From assembly GCA_020063625.1 (NCBI GenBank), contig JAICDD010000013.1, positions 23,041-87,040 on the forward strand: DNA of 64,000 nt. The letters run 5' to 3'. Origin of the DNA: Fusobacteriales bacterium. GTDB taxonomy: Bacteria; Fusobacteriota; Fusobacteriia; Fusobacteriales; Fusobacteriaceae. Within the stretch, counting starts at the first letter, position 1. The number at the start of each line of letters is the position of its first letter. The notes beneath the pieces are model-generated. The model searched no databases, was not told the DNA's origin, and worked only from the letters and a program-made list of their open reading frames with translations. Shown one piece after another: positions 17,777 through 24,957 of this stretch. The translations under genes and the position numbers were made by a program.

Positions 17777-19222
17777 ATGTATGATATTATAATTATAGGT
17801 GCTGGTGTTGTTGGAAGTCTTATTGCTAGAGAATTATCAAAATATAATATAAAAATTGCTCTATTAGAAAAAGAAAATGACGTTAGTTGTGGAGCTAGTA
17901 AGGCAAATTCTGGAATTATTCATGGTGGATATGATGCAAAACATGGAACTTTAAAATCTAAACTTTCTCACAAGGGAAATCAGATGTATGATAAATTAAA
18001 TTCTGAATTAAATTTTGGGTTTGAAAGAATAGGAAGTTTAGTTATAGGATATAATGAAGAAGATTTAGAATCACTAAAAAAATTAATGGAAAATGGTAAA
18101 AAAAATGGTGTAAAAAATTTAGAAATATTAACAAAAGATAAAATAAAAGAGATTGAACCTAATATAAATGATAATGTTAAATATGCTCTATACTGCAAAG
18201 ATGTAGGAATAGTTTCACCTTATGAAGTAACTATTGCTGCTGCTGAAAATGCTGTTGAAAATGGAGTTAAATTATTTTTAAATAATGAAGTTATTTCTAT
18301 AAAAAAAGATGAATTTTTTATAGTTGAAACTACTAAAAAAATATTTAAATCAAAATATATAATAAATTGTGCTGGACTTTATAGTGATAAAATAGCTAAT
18401 ATGGTAGGAATAGATGATTTTTATATCATTCCACGAAAAGGTGAATATATGTTATTTGAAAAATACTACGGTGATATAGTAAATCATGTAATATTTCAAG
18501 TTCCTACAAAACATGGAAAAGGAGTGTTAGTTACTAAAACTTATCATAATAATTTAATGATTGGTCCAAATGCACAAGAAATTGATACAAAAGAAGACAC
18601 TTCTACATCAATAGAAACTTTAAAATCTATTTATGAAAAATCTAAAAATTCTATCCCTAATATTGATTATAAAAAAATTATTCGTTCTTTTGCAGGTATA
18701 AGGGCTACTAGTGATAGACATGATTTTATTATAGAAGAAAGTAAAGTTAAGAATTTTATAAATGTAGCAGGAATAGAATCACCAGGACTTACAAGTGCAC
18801 CTGCTATTGCTAAAATGGTAGAAAACATACTATTAAACAAAGAAAATTTTGAAAAAAAAGAAAATTTTAATCCATATAGAAAAGCTATTGTTAAGAAAAA
18901 ATTAAAAACTGAATTACTTTCAAATAATGAATTAAAGCCATTATTAGACAATGAAACATATATATGTAGATGTGAACAAGTAAGTAAAGAAACAATTTTA
19001 GATGCACTTTCTCGAGGAATAGAGATAAAATCTGTAGATGGAATAAAAAGACGTACTCGTGCAGGTATGGGAATATGTCAAGGAAATTTCTGTGGACCAC
19101 GTGTAAAAAAAGTAATTAGTGAATATTACAATATTCCTATTGAATCTGTAAAAGATAGAGACCATGCAAGTGGTATTATAAATGAAAGAGTTAATAGAAT
19201 CGAAATTTTGAAAAAATTTTGA
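17777..19222 (+). CDS. FAD-dependent oxidoreductase with C-terminal BFD-like [2Fe-2S] domain (GlpA-like)
   Basis: A cytoplasmic flavoprotein that probably oxidises a hydroxy acid or glycerol 3-phosphate. The N-terminal Rossmann motif GAGVVGSLIARELSK binds FAD. The middle carries the DAO-family core with SGIIHGGYDAKHGTLKS. The C-terminal domain (about residues 390-455) has four cysteines, CRCEQ near 396 and CQGNFCG near 435, a BFD-like [2Fe-2S] site found in some anaerobic GlpA-like proteins. The substrate cannot be fixed from the sequence; L-2-hydroxyglutarate oxidase and glycerol-3-phosphate dehydrogenase are the main alternatives. No glpB or glpC neighbour is present. Confidence 0.8.
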   Translation: MYDIIIIGAGVVGSLIARELSKYNIKIALLEKENDVSCGASKANSGIIHGGYDAKHGTLKSKLSHKGNQMYDKLNSELNFGFERIGSLVIGYNEEDLESLKKLMENGKKNGVKNLEILTKDKIKEIEPNINDNVKYALYCKDVGIVSPYEVTIAAAENAVENGVKLFLNNEVISIKKDEFFIVETTKKIFKSKYIINCAGLYSDKIANMVGIDDFYIIPRKGEYMLFEKYYGDIVNHVIFQVPTKHGKGVLVTKTYHNNLMIGPNAQEIDTKEDTSTSIETLKSIYEKSKNSIPNIDYKKIIRSFAGIRATSDRHDFIIEESKVKNFINVAGIESPGLTSAPAIAKMVENILLNKENFEKKENFNPYRKAIVKKKLKTELLSNNELKPLLDNETYICRCEQVSKETILDALSRGIEIKSVDGIKRRTRAGMGICQGNFCGPRVKKVISEYYNIPIESVKDRDHASGIINERVNRIEILKKF

Positions 19223-19270
19223 TATGAATTGAAATTTTGAAAAAATTTTAATATGAATTGAAATTTTGAT
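19202..19270. repeat. 29-bp tandem repeat, about 2.4 copies, at the 3' end of the FAD gene
   Basis: Unit GAAATTTTGAAAAAATTTT plus ten more bases. Copy 1 is at 19202-19230 and copy 2 at 19231-19259, with one difference; an 11-bp partial copy follows at 19260-19270. The gene stop codon (19220-19222) lies in copy 1. Confidence 0.85.
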
Positions 19271-19275
19271 TTTAT

Positions 19276-19311
19276 AAAAACGCTAGAATTATTTAAAATT
19301 CTAGCGTTTTT
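19276..19311. terminator. Bidirectional terminator between the FAD gene and queC
   Basis: A 15-bp perfect inverted repeat (19276-19290 and 19297-19311), with A/T runs on both flanks, lies between convergent genes. Confidence 0.85.
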
Positions 19312-19314
19312 ATG

Positions 19315-19986
19315 TTATTTATTTAAAAATCTTTGTTCAAATTCTTCATAACCTTTTTTTCTTAGTACACATGAAGGACATTCTCCACATCCATCACCTT
19401 TTATTCCATTATAGCAAGTAAGTGTATCATTTTTTATAATATCTAATACTCCTAATTCATACGCCATATTCCATGTTTCAGCTTTATCAAGCCACATTAA
19501 AGGAGTTTCGACTACAAATTGATAATCCATAGCAAGATTTAGTGTAGTATTTAATGATTTTATAAAATGATCTCTGCAATCTGGATATCCACTAAAATCA
19601 CTTTGTGATACTCCTGTAATTATAATATTTATATCTCTTTGTTTTGCAAAAACTGCTGCAAAAGTAAGAAAAATCATATTTCTACCATCAACAAATGTAT
19701 TTGGAATTCCATCAACTTCACCTTTTGGTACATTTACATCTACTCTAGTAAGTGCATTTGGAGCTAATTGATTTAATAAACTCATATCTAATATATGATG
19801 CTCTATATTATATTTTTTAGTTATCTCTTTTGCACATTCAAGCTCTAATTTATGTTTTTGTCCATAATCAAATGAAAGAGCTATTACTTCTTTATACTCT
19901 TTTTTTGCTTTAAATAAAAGTGTTGTACTATCTTGACCACCACTAAATACAACTACTGCTCTATCTTTATTTATTCTTTCTTTCAA
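19315..19986 (-). CDS. queC: 7-cyano-7-deazaguanine synthase QueC
   Basis: Converts 7-carboxy-7-deazaguanine to preQ0 with ATP and ammonia. The 223-residue protein has the PP-loop motif [13 protein letters not shown] near the N-terminus and a C-terminal zinc site [17 protein letters not shown]. It belongs with folE, queD and queE upstream, from which it is separated by about 600 bp of intergenic repeats. It could therefore have its own promoter or be reached by readthrough. A bidirectional terminator follows. Confidence 0.95.
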   Translation of the reverse strand: MKERINKDRAVVVFSGGQDSTTLLFKAKKEYKEVIALSFDYGQKHKLELECAKEITKKYNIEHHILDMSLLNQLAPNALTRVDVNVPKGEVDGIPNTFVDGRNMIFLTFAAVFAKQRDINIIITGVSQSDFSGYPDCRDHFIKSLNTTLNLAMDYQFVVETPLMWLDKAETWNMAYELGVLDIIKNDTLTCYNGIKGDGCGECPSCVLRKKGYEEFEQRFLNK

Positions 19987-20029
19987 TTTTTCCTGCCTCC
20001 TTAAATTTCTTTTTTAAATAAATTTAATT

Positions 20030-20590
20030 TTTGAAAACACTAGATTTTTATCACGGATTTTTGGTTACACAAAGTACACGAATTTTTATATTTTTTCAGC
20101 ACAGAGACACAGAGAACACTAAGCTACACAGAGTTTTTATATTTTTTGCCACGGATTGGTTACACAAAGAACACGAAGAAAACCATTGAGAACCACTAAG
20201 AATTTTCTCTTTGTGGTTCTATTTTTTTCTCTTTGTGTACTTCGTGCATTTTTTTTCTATTTCGCCTTTGGCGACTTACTTTTTTAAAGATAAAAAAGTA
20301 AGCAAAAAATCTTTGCGCTAGTTTCTACGGATATTGATTTTCTATAACTGCATTTTTATTTAATTTTTAAGTTTTCTCTATTATTCTCTTCTAGTCTATT
20401 TTTTATTCTGGGTTTATCTGCATTAATCTTGTAGTTCTTAATCTTTTCTCTTCGTGGTTCTGTTTTTCTATCTTTGTGTTCTTCGTGTAACTTTTTTAAA
20501 TCCGCGTTTTTCCGTGGCTAATTTTATTTATTAATTTTTCTATCATATGATAATCTGTGTTTATCTAGTGGTTCCAAATTTTTTCTTTAT
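20030..20590. repeat. Composite intergenic repeat block A (between folE and queC)
   Basis: Gene-free stretch. It holds imperfect modules also present in block B: CTTTGTGTTCTTCGTGTAA-like and CTTTGTGGTTCT-like pieces on one side and their reverse complements (TTACACAAAGAACACGAAG) on the other, so the whole can fold back on itself. It also contains a CCGCGTTTTTCCGTGG hairpin, the 79-bp pseudoknot unit (20271-20349) and a TCTAGTGGTTCC module. No ORF with recognisable homology was seen. Confidence 0.7.
20271..20349. repeat. 79-bp structured unit, copy A (hairpin plus pseudoknot)
   Basis: CTTACTTTTTT and AAAAAAGTAAG form an 11-bp stem. The six-base loop AAAGAT is complementary to the downstream ATCTTT, which would give an H-type pseudoknot. 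A CGCC-TTT-GGCG hairpin overlaps its left edge. It is 77/79 identical to copy B, and the two differences are compensatory. Confidence 0.75.
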
Positions 20591-20591
20591 T

Positions 20592-21170
20592 TTATAACAT
20601 TGACAATAAATTATTTAATAACTCTTTATCCTCTTTAAATTTCCCTCTAAGAGTTGTAGTCAAAGTTTTAGTTCCTGGTTTTTTTATACCTCTTGTTGTC
20701 ATACAAGCATGTTCTCCTGTTATAATTACTGCTACATCTTCTGTTTCAGTAATTTTTTGCATAATCTCTGCTATATCTTTACCGATTCTTTCTTGTAATT
20801 GTGGTCTTCTTCCTACCATATCAGCTATTCTTACTACTTTACTTAATCCAATAATTTTTTCTTTTGGAATATAAGCTACTGCTACTTTCATATTATACAT
20901 AAGTGCTAAATGGTGTTCACACATAGAAAAAATCTCTATATCTTTTAATAAAACCATATCTTTATTATTTTCTATATAACAATCTTCTTCATCAAATGTT
21001 ACCCCAAACATTTCAGCTATTTCATCATTTGTATATTTTAATCCTTCAAATATCTCTTCATACATTCTAGCTACTCTCATAGGTGTTCCTTGCAGTCCCT
21101 CTCTTTCAGGATTTTCACCTATTAATTTCAGTATTTCTTTTACATGATATGCTATTTTTTCTTTATTCAT
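20592..21170 (-). CDS. folE: GTP cyclohydrolase I
   Basis: Makes 7,8-dihydroneopterin triphosphate from GTP, the entry step shared by folate and queuosine pathways. The 192-residue protein has the zinc/active-site motifs [11 protein letters not shown] and [12 protein letters not shown]. It lies 6 bp downstream of queE inside the que operon, which suggests it feeds queuosine synthesis rather than only folate. A preceding preQ1 riboswitch (24143-24184) heads the transcript. A large repeat block follows before queC. Confidence 0.96.
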   Translation of the reverse strand: MNKEKIAYHVKEILKLIGENPEREGLQGTPMRVARMYEEIFEGLKYTNDEIAEMFGVTFDEEDCYIENNKDMVLLKDIEIFSMCEHHLALMYNMKVAVAYIPKEKIIGLSKVVRIADMVGRRPQLQERIGKDIAEIMQKITETEDVAVIITGEHACMTTRGIKKPGTKTLTTTLRGKFKEDKELLNNLLSML

Positions 21171-21176
21171 AGTATT

Positions 21177-21845
21177 TTATACCCCTCTTTCTTCAGGATT
21201 CCATATAATTTTATGCATTTGCATTTGTAATCTTACATTATTTAATTTGTACTCTTTCATAAATTCTACTATATCTTTTGCTTCTATCTCATTAAATACA
21301 GGACTAAAATATATTTTCCCCTCTTTTATATGATTTTCTATTATATTTTTTGCTCTAATAAGATCATAATTACTTCCTACAACAAATTTTATAGTGTCTT
21401 TATGTGTTAATTTATCAAAATTTTCAACTTTCATAAACTCTTCCATTTTACTTGTTGGTAATTTATAATCCATAGTAATGTGTACTTTTTCTCTATTTAC
21501 TTTATCTAATTTTGATAAATCTATACTTCCATTTGTTTCTATTTCAATATTTATATTATTTTTTATAGATAATATATCTTCTATAATCTCATCAATATTT
21601 TCTTGTAAAAGAGGTTCTCCTCCTGTTATAGTAATATTTTTGACATTATACATATTTATATCATTTTTTATATCTTCTATTGTTATATAAATGGTATCTA
21701 CATTTTCTTCATTTGCCCACATTGTATCACAATAACTACATTTTAAATTACAATTTGGAAATCTAATAAATAAACTAAGCTCTCCTGATCTTTGTCCTTC
21801 ACCATTTATACTAATAAATTTTTCTACTATTTTATATTGTTTCAT
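21177..21845 (-). CDS. queE: 7-carboxy-7-deazaguanine synthase QueE (radical SAM)
   Basis: A radical SAM enzyme that rearranges 6-carboxy-5,6,7,8-tetrahydropterin to 7-carboxy-7-deazaguanine. The 222-residue protein has the CxxxCxxC cluster at C32, C36, C39 (FPNCNLKCSYCD), the N-terminal INGEGQRSG motif and the GGEPLL segment. It follows queD by 2 bp and precedes folE by 6 bp, so all three are tightly operonic. Confidence 0.95.
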   Translation of the reverse strand: MKQYKIVEKFISINGEGQRSGELSLFIRFPNCNLKCSYCDTMWANEENVDTIYITIEDIKNDINMYNVKNITITGGEPLLQENIDEIIEDILSIKNNINIEIETNGSIDLSKLDKVNREKVHITMDYKLPTSKMEEFMKVENFDKLTHKDTIKFVVGSNYDLIRAKNIIENHIKEGKIYFSPVFNEIEAKDIVEFMKEYKLNNVRLQMQMHKIIWNPEERGV

Positions 21846-21847
21846 TT

Positions 21848-22264
21848 TTACTCCTCGTAAATAGCACTATTATTTGGCGTTTCATATACTGTTACTCTTT
21901 TTACATCAAAATTTTTTTTAAATTCATTATAAAAATATTTTGAAAAATTTTCTGCCGTAGGTCTAAAATCTACTTCTATTATTCTAAAATTTTCTGCTAC
22001 TAACATATCAAAAAGTGCTTTACTTAAACTATTTTTTTCTACTATTAATGCATGGTCATGAAAATCTACAAATTCTTTTACAACTTTTTTAAAGTCTCCA
22101 AAATCTACTATCATCCCTCTAAGATGTCCCTCTTCTACTAATTCATTTGATTTTATCTCTACTACTACTCTCCATCTATGTCCATGAATATTAGCACATT
22201 TACCATTATATCCTTTTAAAAAATGTGCACTATCAAAACTATGTTCTGTTTGTAATATATACAT
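21848..22264 (-). CDS. queD: 6-carboxy-5,6,7,8-tetrahydropterin synthase QueD
   Basis: Converts dihydroneopterin triphosphate to 6-carboxytetrahydropterin. The 138-residue protein has the zinc-binding histidines (FDSAHFLKGY, NIHGHRWRV) and the catalytic HDHALIVE segment. It is first of the que biosynthesis genes in the operon, 47 bp downstream of the BadF-like activator gene. The start at 22264 is supported by GGAGAA nearby. Confidence 0.95.
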   Translation of the reverse strand: MYILQTEHSFDSAHFLKGYNGKCANIHGHRWRVVVEIKSNELVEEGHLRGMIVDFGDFKKVVKEFVDFHDHALIVEKNSLSKALFDMLVAENFRIIEVDFRPTAENFSKYFYNEFKKNFDVKRVTVYETPNNSAIYEE

Positions 22265-22311
22265 ATTTTATTCTCCTTTTCTAAATACAATCTTTTACAT
22301 TTTAAATTTAA

Positions 22312-23079
22312 TTATTCTTTTTCAAAAAAATTCATTCCATAATAACAACATCCAATAGCTCCATTAAATTGTGGTTCATCTAATATTAAAATGTTATTAT
22401 AATCATTTTTTAGATACTCTTTTATTGCCTTATTTTTTGCTACTCCACCACTTATTATCAATTCATCAGATAAAAATTTTGTAAGCATAGGACGAAGCCT
22501 TTTATACATAGAGTAATTTACTCCAGCACAAAGTACTTCAACACTATTTCCTTCAGCTATTTTTCCAATTAATTCTGATTCAGAAAATACTGCACAAGTA
22601 GAATTAAGTTCTACTGGATTTATATAATGATTTGATAACTCATCTAATGATATTTCAAGTACATTACTCATATTCTCTAGATATCTCCCACATGAAGCTG
22701 CACATTTATCATTTAAATCAAGGTCAGTAATTACACCTTTTTCTACTTTTATTATTTTTACATCTTGTCCACCTACATCAAGTAAAATAAAATCTTTTTT
22801 ATTTGTTTGATGTATAGCTCCATAAGCATGAGCTTTTATTTCATTAATTGGAGTAAACATTTTCAAATCAGTATTATTTCTACCATATCCTGTAGATACT
22901 CCAATATCAATATTTTCTATACCTAGTTTTTTTAAATCAACTGTTATTTTCTCATCATAATTACAATAATTTTTATAAAATTTAACTGTACTCATTTTAA
23001 ATTTATCTACTATTTTATTATTTTCCATAAGCACAATTTTTACTTCTCTACTACCTAAATCTATTCCTAAGATCCTCAT
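22312..23079 (-). CDS. BadF/HgdC-like ATP-dependent activator (reductase component)
   Basis: An ASKHA-fold ATPase that uses ATP hydrolysis to inject a low-potential electron into a partner Fe-S enzyme. The 255-residue protein has GIDLGSREVKIV (phosphate 1), DVGGQDVKII at 101-110 and the cluster-binding motif NDKCAASCGRYLE (C126, C130), with a second site at STCAVFSESEL (C162). In HgdC the corresponding ligands are one cysteine per motif, so C130 is an extra cysteine. Its start overlaps the stop of the HgdB-like gene (ATGA), a typical pair of enzyme and activator. It sits between that partner and queD in the preQ1-controlled operon. Confidence 0.85.
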   Translation of the reverse strand: MRILGIDLGSREVKIVLMENNKIVDKFKMSTVKFYKNYCNYDEKITVDLKKLGIENIDIGVSTGYGRNNTDLKMFTPINEIKAHAYGAIHQTNKKDFILLDVGGQDVKIIKVEKGVITDLDLNDKCAASCGRYLENMSNVLEISLDELSNHYINPVELNSTCAVFSESELIGKIAEGNSVEVLCAGVNYSMYKRLRPMLTKFLSDELIISGGVAKNKAIKEYLKNDYNNILILDEPQFNGAIGCCYYGMNFFEKE

Positions 23080-24077
23080 TTATTACCTCTCTTTTTTAAA
23101 TCTAATAACATATCTAAAAATGCTTCTATTCTAAGCTTTGTTCTGGCATCTAGCTTATCATCTTTATCTCCTTCAATATTTAATACAGGAATATTCAACC
23201 TATTTTTTATAATAATATCTTCCATTGCTCTATGGCAAAAACTTTGTGTATAATGTATTATTCCGTCTAATTTTCTATCTTTTATCTGCTTTTCTAATTC
23301 TTGTATTCTATAATCTATATCATATGGATAAGTATAATCATAATATTGTTCATAAATATTGTCATATTTAGTTGCTCTAGGAAATGCAAATTCTCTTGGA
23401 ACTTCATTATAGATTATCCTTGAATCAAATTTTTCTACAAATTCATGTAAATCACTAAACATTGTAGGAACTCCTATTAGTCCTAAATTTATTTTTTTTA
23501 TATCTGGCGTTCTTTTTTCTATCTCTTCTAATTTTTCATCTAAAAATCTATCATATTTATCTAAATCACCATCAAAATCACTTAAACAAAGTTGTGTAAT
23601 ATGATTTTCAAATCCACTTACTTTCCCTTCTAATGTTAATTCATCTATTTTTTTTGCTTTTTCTCTAATAATATTTATTTTGTTTCTTATATTTTCTACT
23701 TCTTCTATACTAACATTAAAAAGAGATATAAAGTTATCTATTTCTCTAGTTATATCCTCAATTTTATGTGAATGTGGATAAGAAAATGGATAAAGCTTTA
23801 TTCCTTTTTCTTTAAAAAGTTCTAATAATACTTTTGTATTTGAACAATCACCTTCTACTACTGCTACTACCTCTTTTATTCCTTCTTTTATACATGCACT
23901 ATAAATTCCTTTTATCCACGCACACATACTTTTGGGAAATCCATATTTTTCTGCATCATGTATATACTCTCTATAATCATCAGATACAATAAATGCATTA
24001 TTTAAATCAACTACTTTATAACCTGCAGCTAATAATACTTCAATTGGTACAGTTGTAGTAATTCCAATTTTTTTCAT
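23076..24077 (-). CDS. HgdB/double-cubane-cluster-like Fe-S reductase subunit in the que operon
   Basis: A 333-residue member of the 2-hydroxyacyl-CoA dehydratase D-component superfamily (HgdB/BcrC), which includes double-cubane [8Fe-9S] cluster proteins. Cluster candidates are C52 (SMCAWIKG), C78 (GDCSNT) and C281 (QSFCHRAM), with C62 and C164 also present. The start is supported by AGGAGTAG. It is the first gene after a preQ1-I riboswitch and its terminator, and is translationally coupled to the BadF-like activator. No CoA-enzyme genes are nearby, so a fermentative dehydratase role is unlikely from context. A reductive step of queuosine synthesis is the inference I favour, but it is not shown. 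Confidence 0.75.
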   Translation of the reverse strand: MKKIGITTTVPIEVLLAAGYKVVDLNNAFIVSDDYREYIHDAEKYGFPKSMCAWIKGIYSACIKEGIKEVVAVVEGDCSNTKVLLELFKEKGIKLYPFSYPHSHKIEDITREIDNFISLFNVSIEEVENIRNKINIIREKAKKIDELTLEGKVSGFENHITQLCLSDFDGDLDKYDRFLDEKLEEIEKRTPDIKKINLGLIGVPTMFSDLHEFVEKFDSRIIYNEVPREFAFPRATKYDNIYEQYYDYTYPYDIDYRIQELEKQIKDRKLDGIIHYTQSFCHRAMEDIIIKNRLNIPVLNIEGDKDDKLDARTKLRIEAFLDMLLDLKKRGNK

Positions 24078-24108
24078 TTTATCTACTCCTTAAATTTCTA
24101 CAAAAATC

Positions 24109-24134
24109 AAAAAAAGGATAGACTTTGCCTACCC
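24109..24134 (-). terminator. Riboswitch expression-platform terminator
   Basis: Minus-strand stem GGGUAGGC/GUCUAUCC (8 bp with GU wobbles, AAA loop) followed by seven T, 31 bp before the HgdB-like start. An alternative stem CUUUG/CAAAG (24139-24143 with 24123-24127) overlaps it and could act as an antiterminator. Confidence 0.75.
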
Positions 24135-24142
24135 TAACAAAG

Positions 24143-24184
24143 CCCTAGTTTTATTTATAGACAGGATGGTGCAACTGAACTGTC
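24143..24184 (-). ncRNA. PreQ1-I riboswitch
   Basis: On the minus strand, stem GACAG/CUGUC (plus-strand 24180-24184 with 24160-24164) encloses the loop UUCAGUUGCACCAUC, followed by an A-rich tail (UAUAAAUAAAACUAGGG). The loop AGUU can pair with tail AACU to make the H-type pseudoknot characteristic of this class. The intrinsic terminator follows, and the downstream genes include queD, queE and folE, the expected regulon. Confidence 0.8.
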
Positions 24185-24289
24185 TTATTTAATTTCAGGA
24201 AATAATTATATCATAATTTTAAAAAATTGTAAAAATAATTTTTAAATTATGTTTGATATCGAAAATTTCCATCATCAATTCTTTTTTAT

Positions 24290-24790
24290 CCGGTGTTTAT
24301 CTATACTAATCTAAGATGTTTTTCGTAGAAAAATATCGAAAGCTGTGCCCGTAGTTCCTATTATTTTCTTTGTGGTTCTCTTTTTTTACCTTTGTGTTCT
24401 TCGTGTAATTTTTAATCCGTGTTTATCCATGGATAATTCTTACTAATTTTTCCATCTTGTGTTTATATGTGTATATCTAGTGGTTCCTAATTTTTTCGCT
24501 TATCAGCGACTTACTTTTTTAAAGACAAAAAAGTAAGCAAAAAGTCTTTGCGCTAGTTTCTACGGATATTGATTTTCTATAACTCATTCATCTAATATAC
24601 TCCGAAAAAGCGCTTTTTAAATTCTTCTTACTTCTTACTCTTAATTTCTCACTATTTTTTCTCTTTGTGTTACTTTGTGCCCTCTTTTCTTTGTGCTGAA
24701 AAATCCGCGTTTTTCCGCGGCTAATTTTAATTTTCAATTATTCATCTGTGTTGAGTTTTAATTCTTCTCACTGCTTACTTCTTATTCTTC
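24290..24790. repeat. Composite intergenic repeat block B (upstream of the que operon)
   Basis: Gene-free stretch containing the same modules as block A in a different order: CTTTGTGGTTCT, CTTTGTGTTCTTCGTGTAA, TCTAGTGGTTCC, then the 79-bp pseudoknot unit (24506-24584), then a second CTTTGTGTTACTTTGTG module and the CCGCGTTTTTCCGCGG hairpin. The remainder of 24190-24290 holds nothing I recognise. Confidence 0.7.
24506..24584. repeat. 79-bp structured unit, copy B (hairpin plus pseudoknot)
   Basis: Same fold as copy A: 11-bp stem CTTACTTTTTT/AAAAAAGTAAG, loop AAAGAC complementary to downstream GTCTTT. Relative to copy A the loop base T became C and the partner A became G. The left hairpin reads CGCT-TATC-AGCG here and CGCC-TTT-GGCG in copy A, again a compensated pair. 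Confidence 0.75.
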
Positions 24791-24801
24791 ATTTCTCTAA
24801 T

Positions 24802-24838
24802 AAAAAAACGAGCTCTTTTAAAATTAAGAACTCGTTTT
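24802..24838 (-). terminator. Terminator after metS-like ORF
   Basis: Minus-strand AAAACGAGTTCTT/AAGAGCTCGTTTT stem with one U-G wobble followed by T residues; ends just before repeat block B. Confidence 0.7.
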
Positions 24839-24843
24839 ATAAT

Positions 24844-24945
24844 CTATTTATTTTTAGAAGCAATTGATAAACAAACTCCAAATCCACCCCATAAAACTAC
24901 CATACTAAATATTGCCATAATTATAGAACTATTACTCATATTCAT
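24844..24945 (-). CDS. MetS-like small subunit of NSS-family amino acid transporter
   Basis: A 33-residue single-pass membrane peptide (MNMSNSSIIMAIFSMVVLW then GGFGVCLSIAS), 12 bp downstream of a MetP-like symporter. The one hydrophobic segment with the WGG motif and the short length match the MetS small subunits required by MetP-type sodium-coupled methionine/alanine importers. AAGGAG precedes it; the ATG at 24945 (spacing only two bases) and the ATG at 24939 (spacing eight) are both possible. It is too short for ordinary gene callers. Confidence 0.75.
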   Translation of the reverse strand: MNMSNSSIIMAIFSMVVLWGGFGVCLSIASKNK

Positions 24946-24957
24946 TTCTCCTTCCCA

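Noticed and set aside
17777..19222. Anaerobic glycerol-3-phosphate dehydrogenase operon glpABC
   Set aside because: Only one GlpA-like gene with a BFD tail is present; no glpB or glpC neighbours, so the name was not adopted.
23076..24077. Amino-acid-fermenting 2-hydroxyacyl-CoA dehydratase
   Set aside because: There is only one large subunit instead of two, no CoA-transferase nearby, and it lies in a preQ1-controlled que operon.
20030..24790. CRISPR arrays in the repeat blocks
   Set aside because: The repeats are few, irregular, permuted and of different lengths, with no equal spacers and no cas genes.
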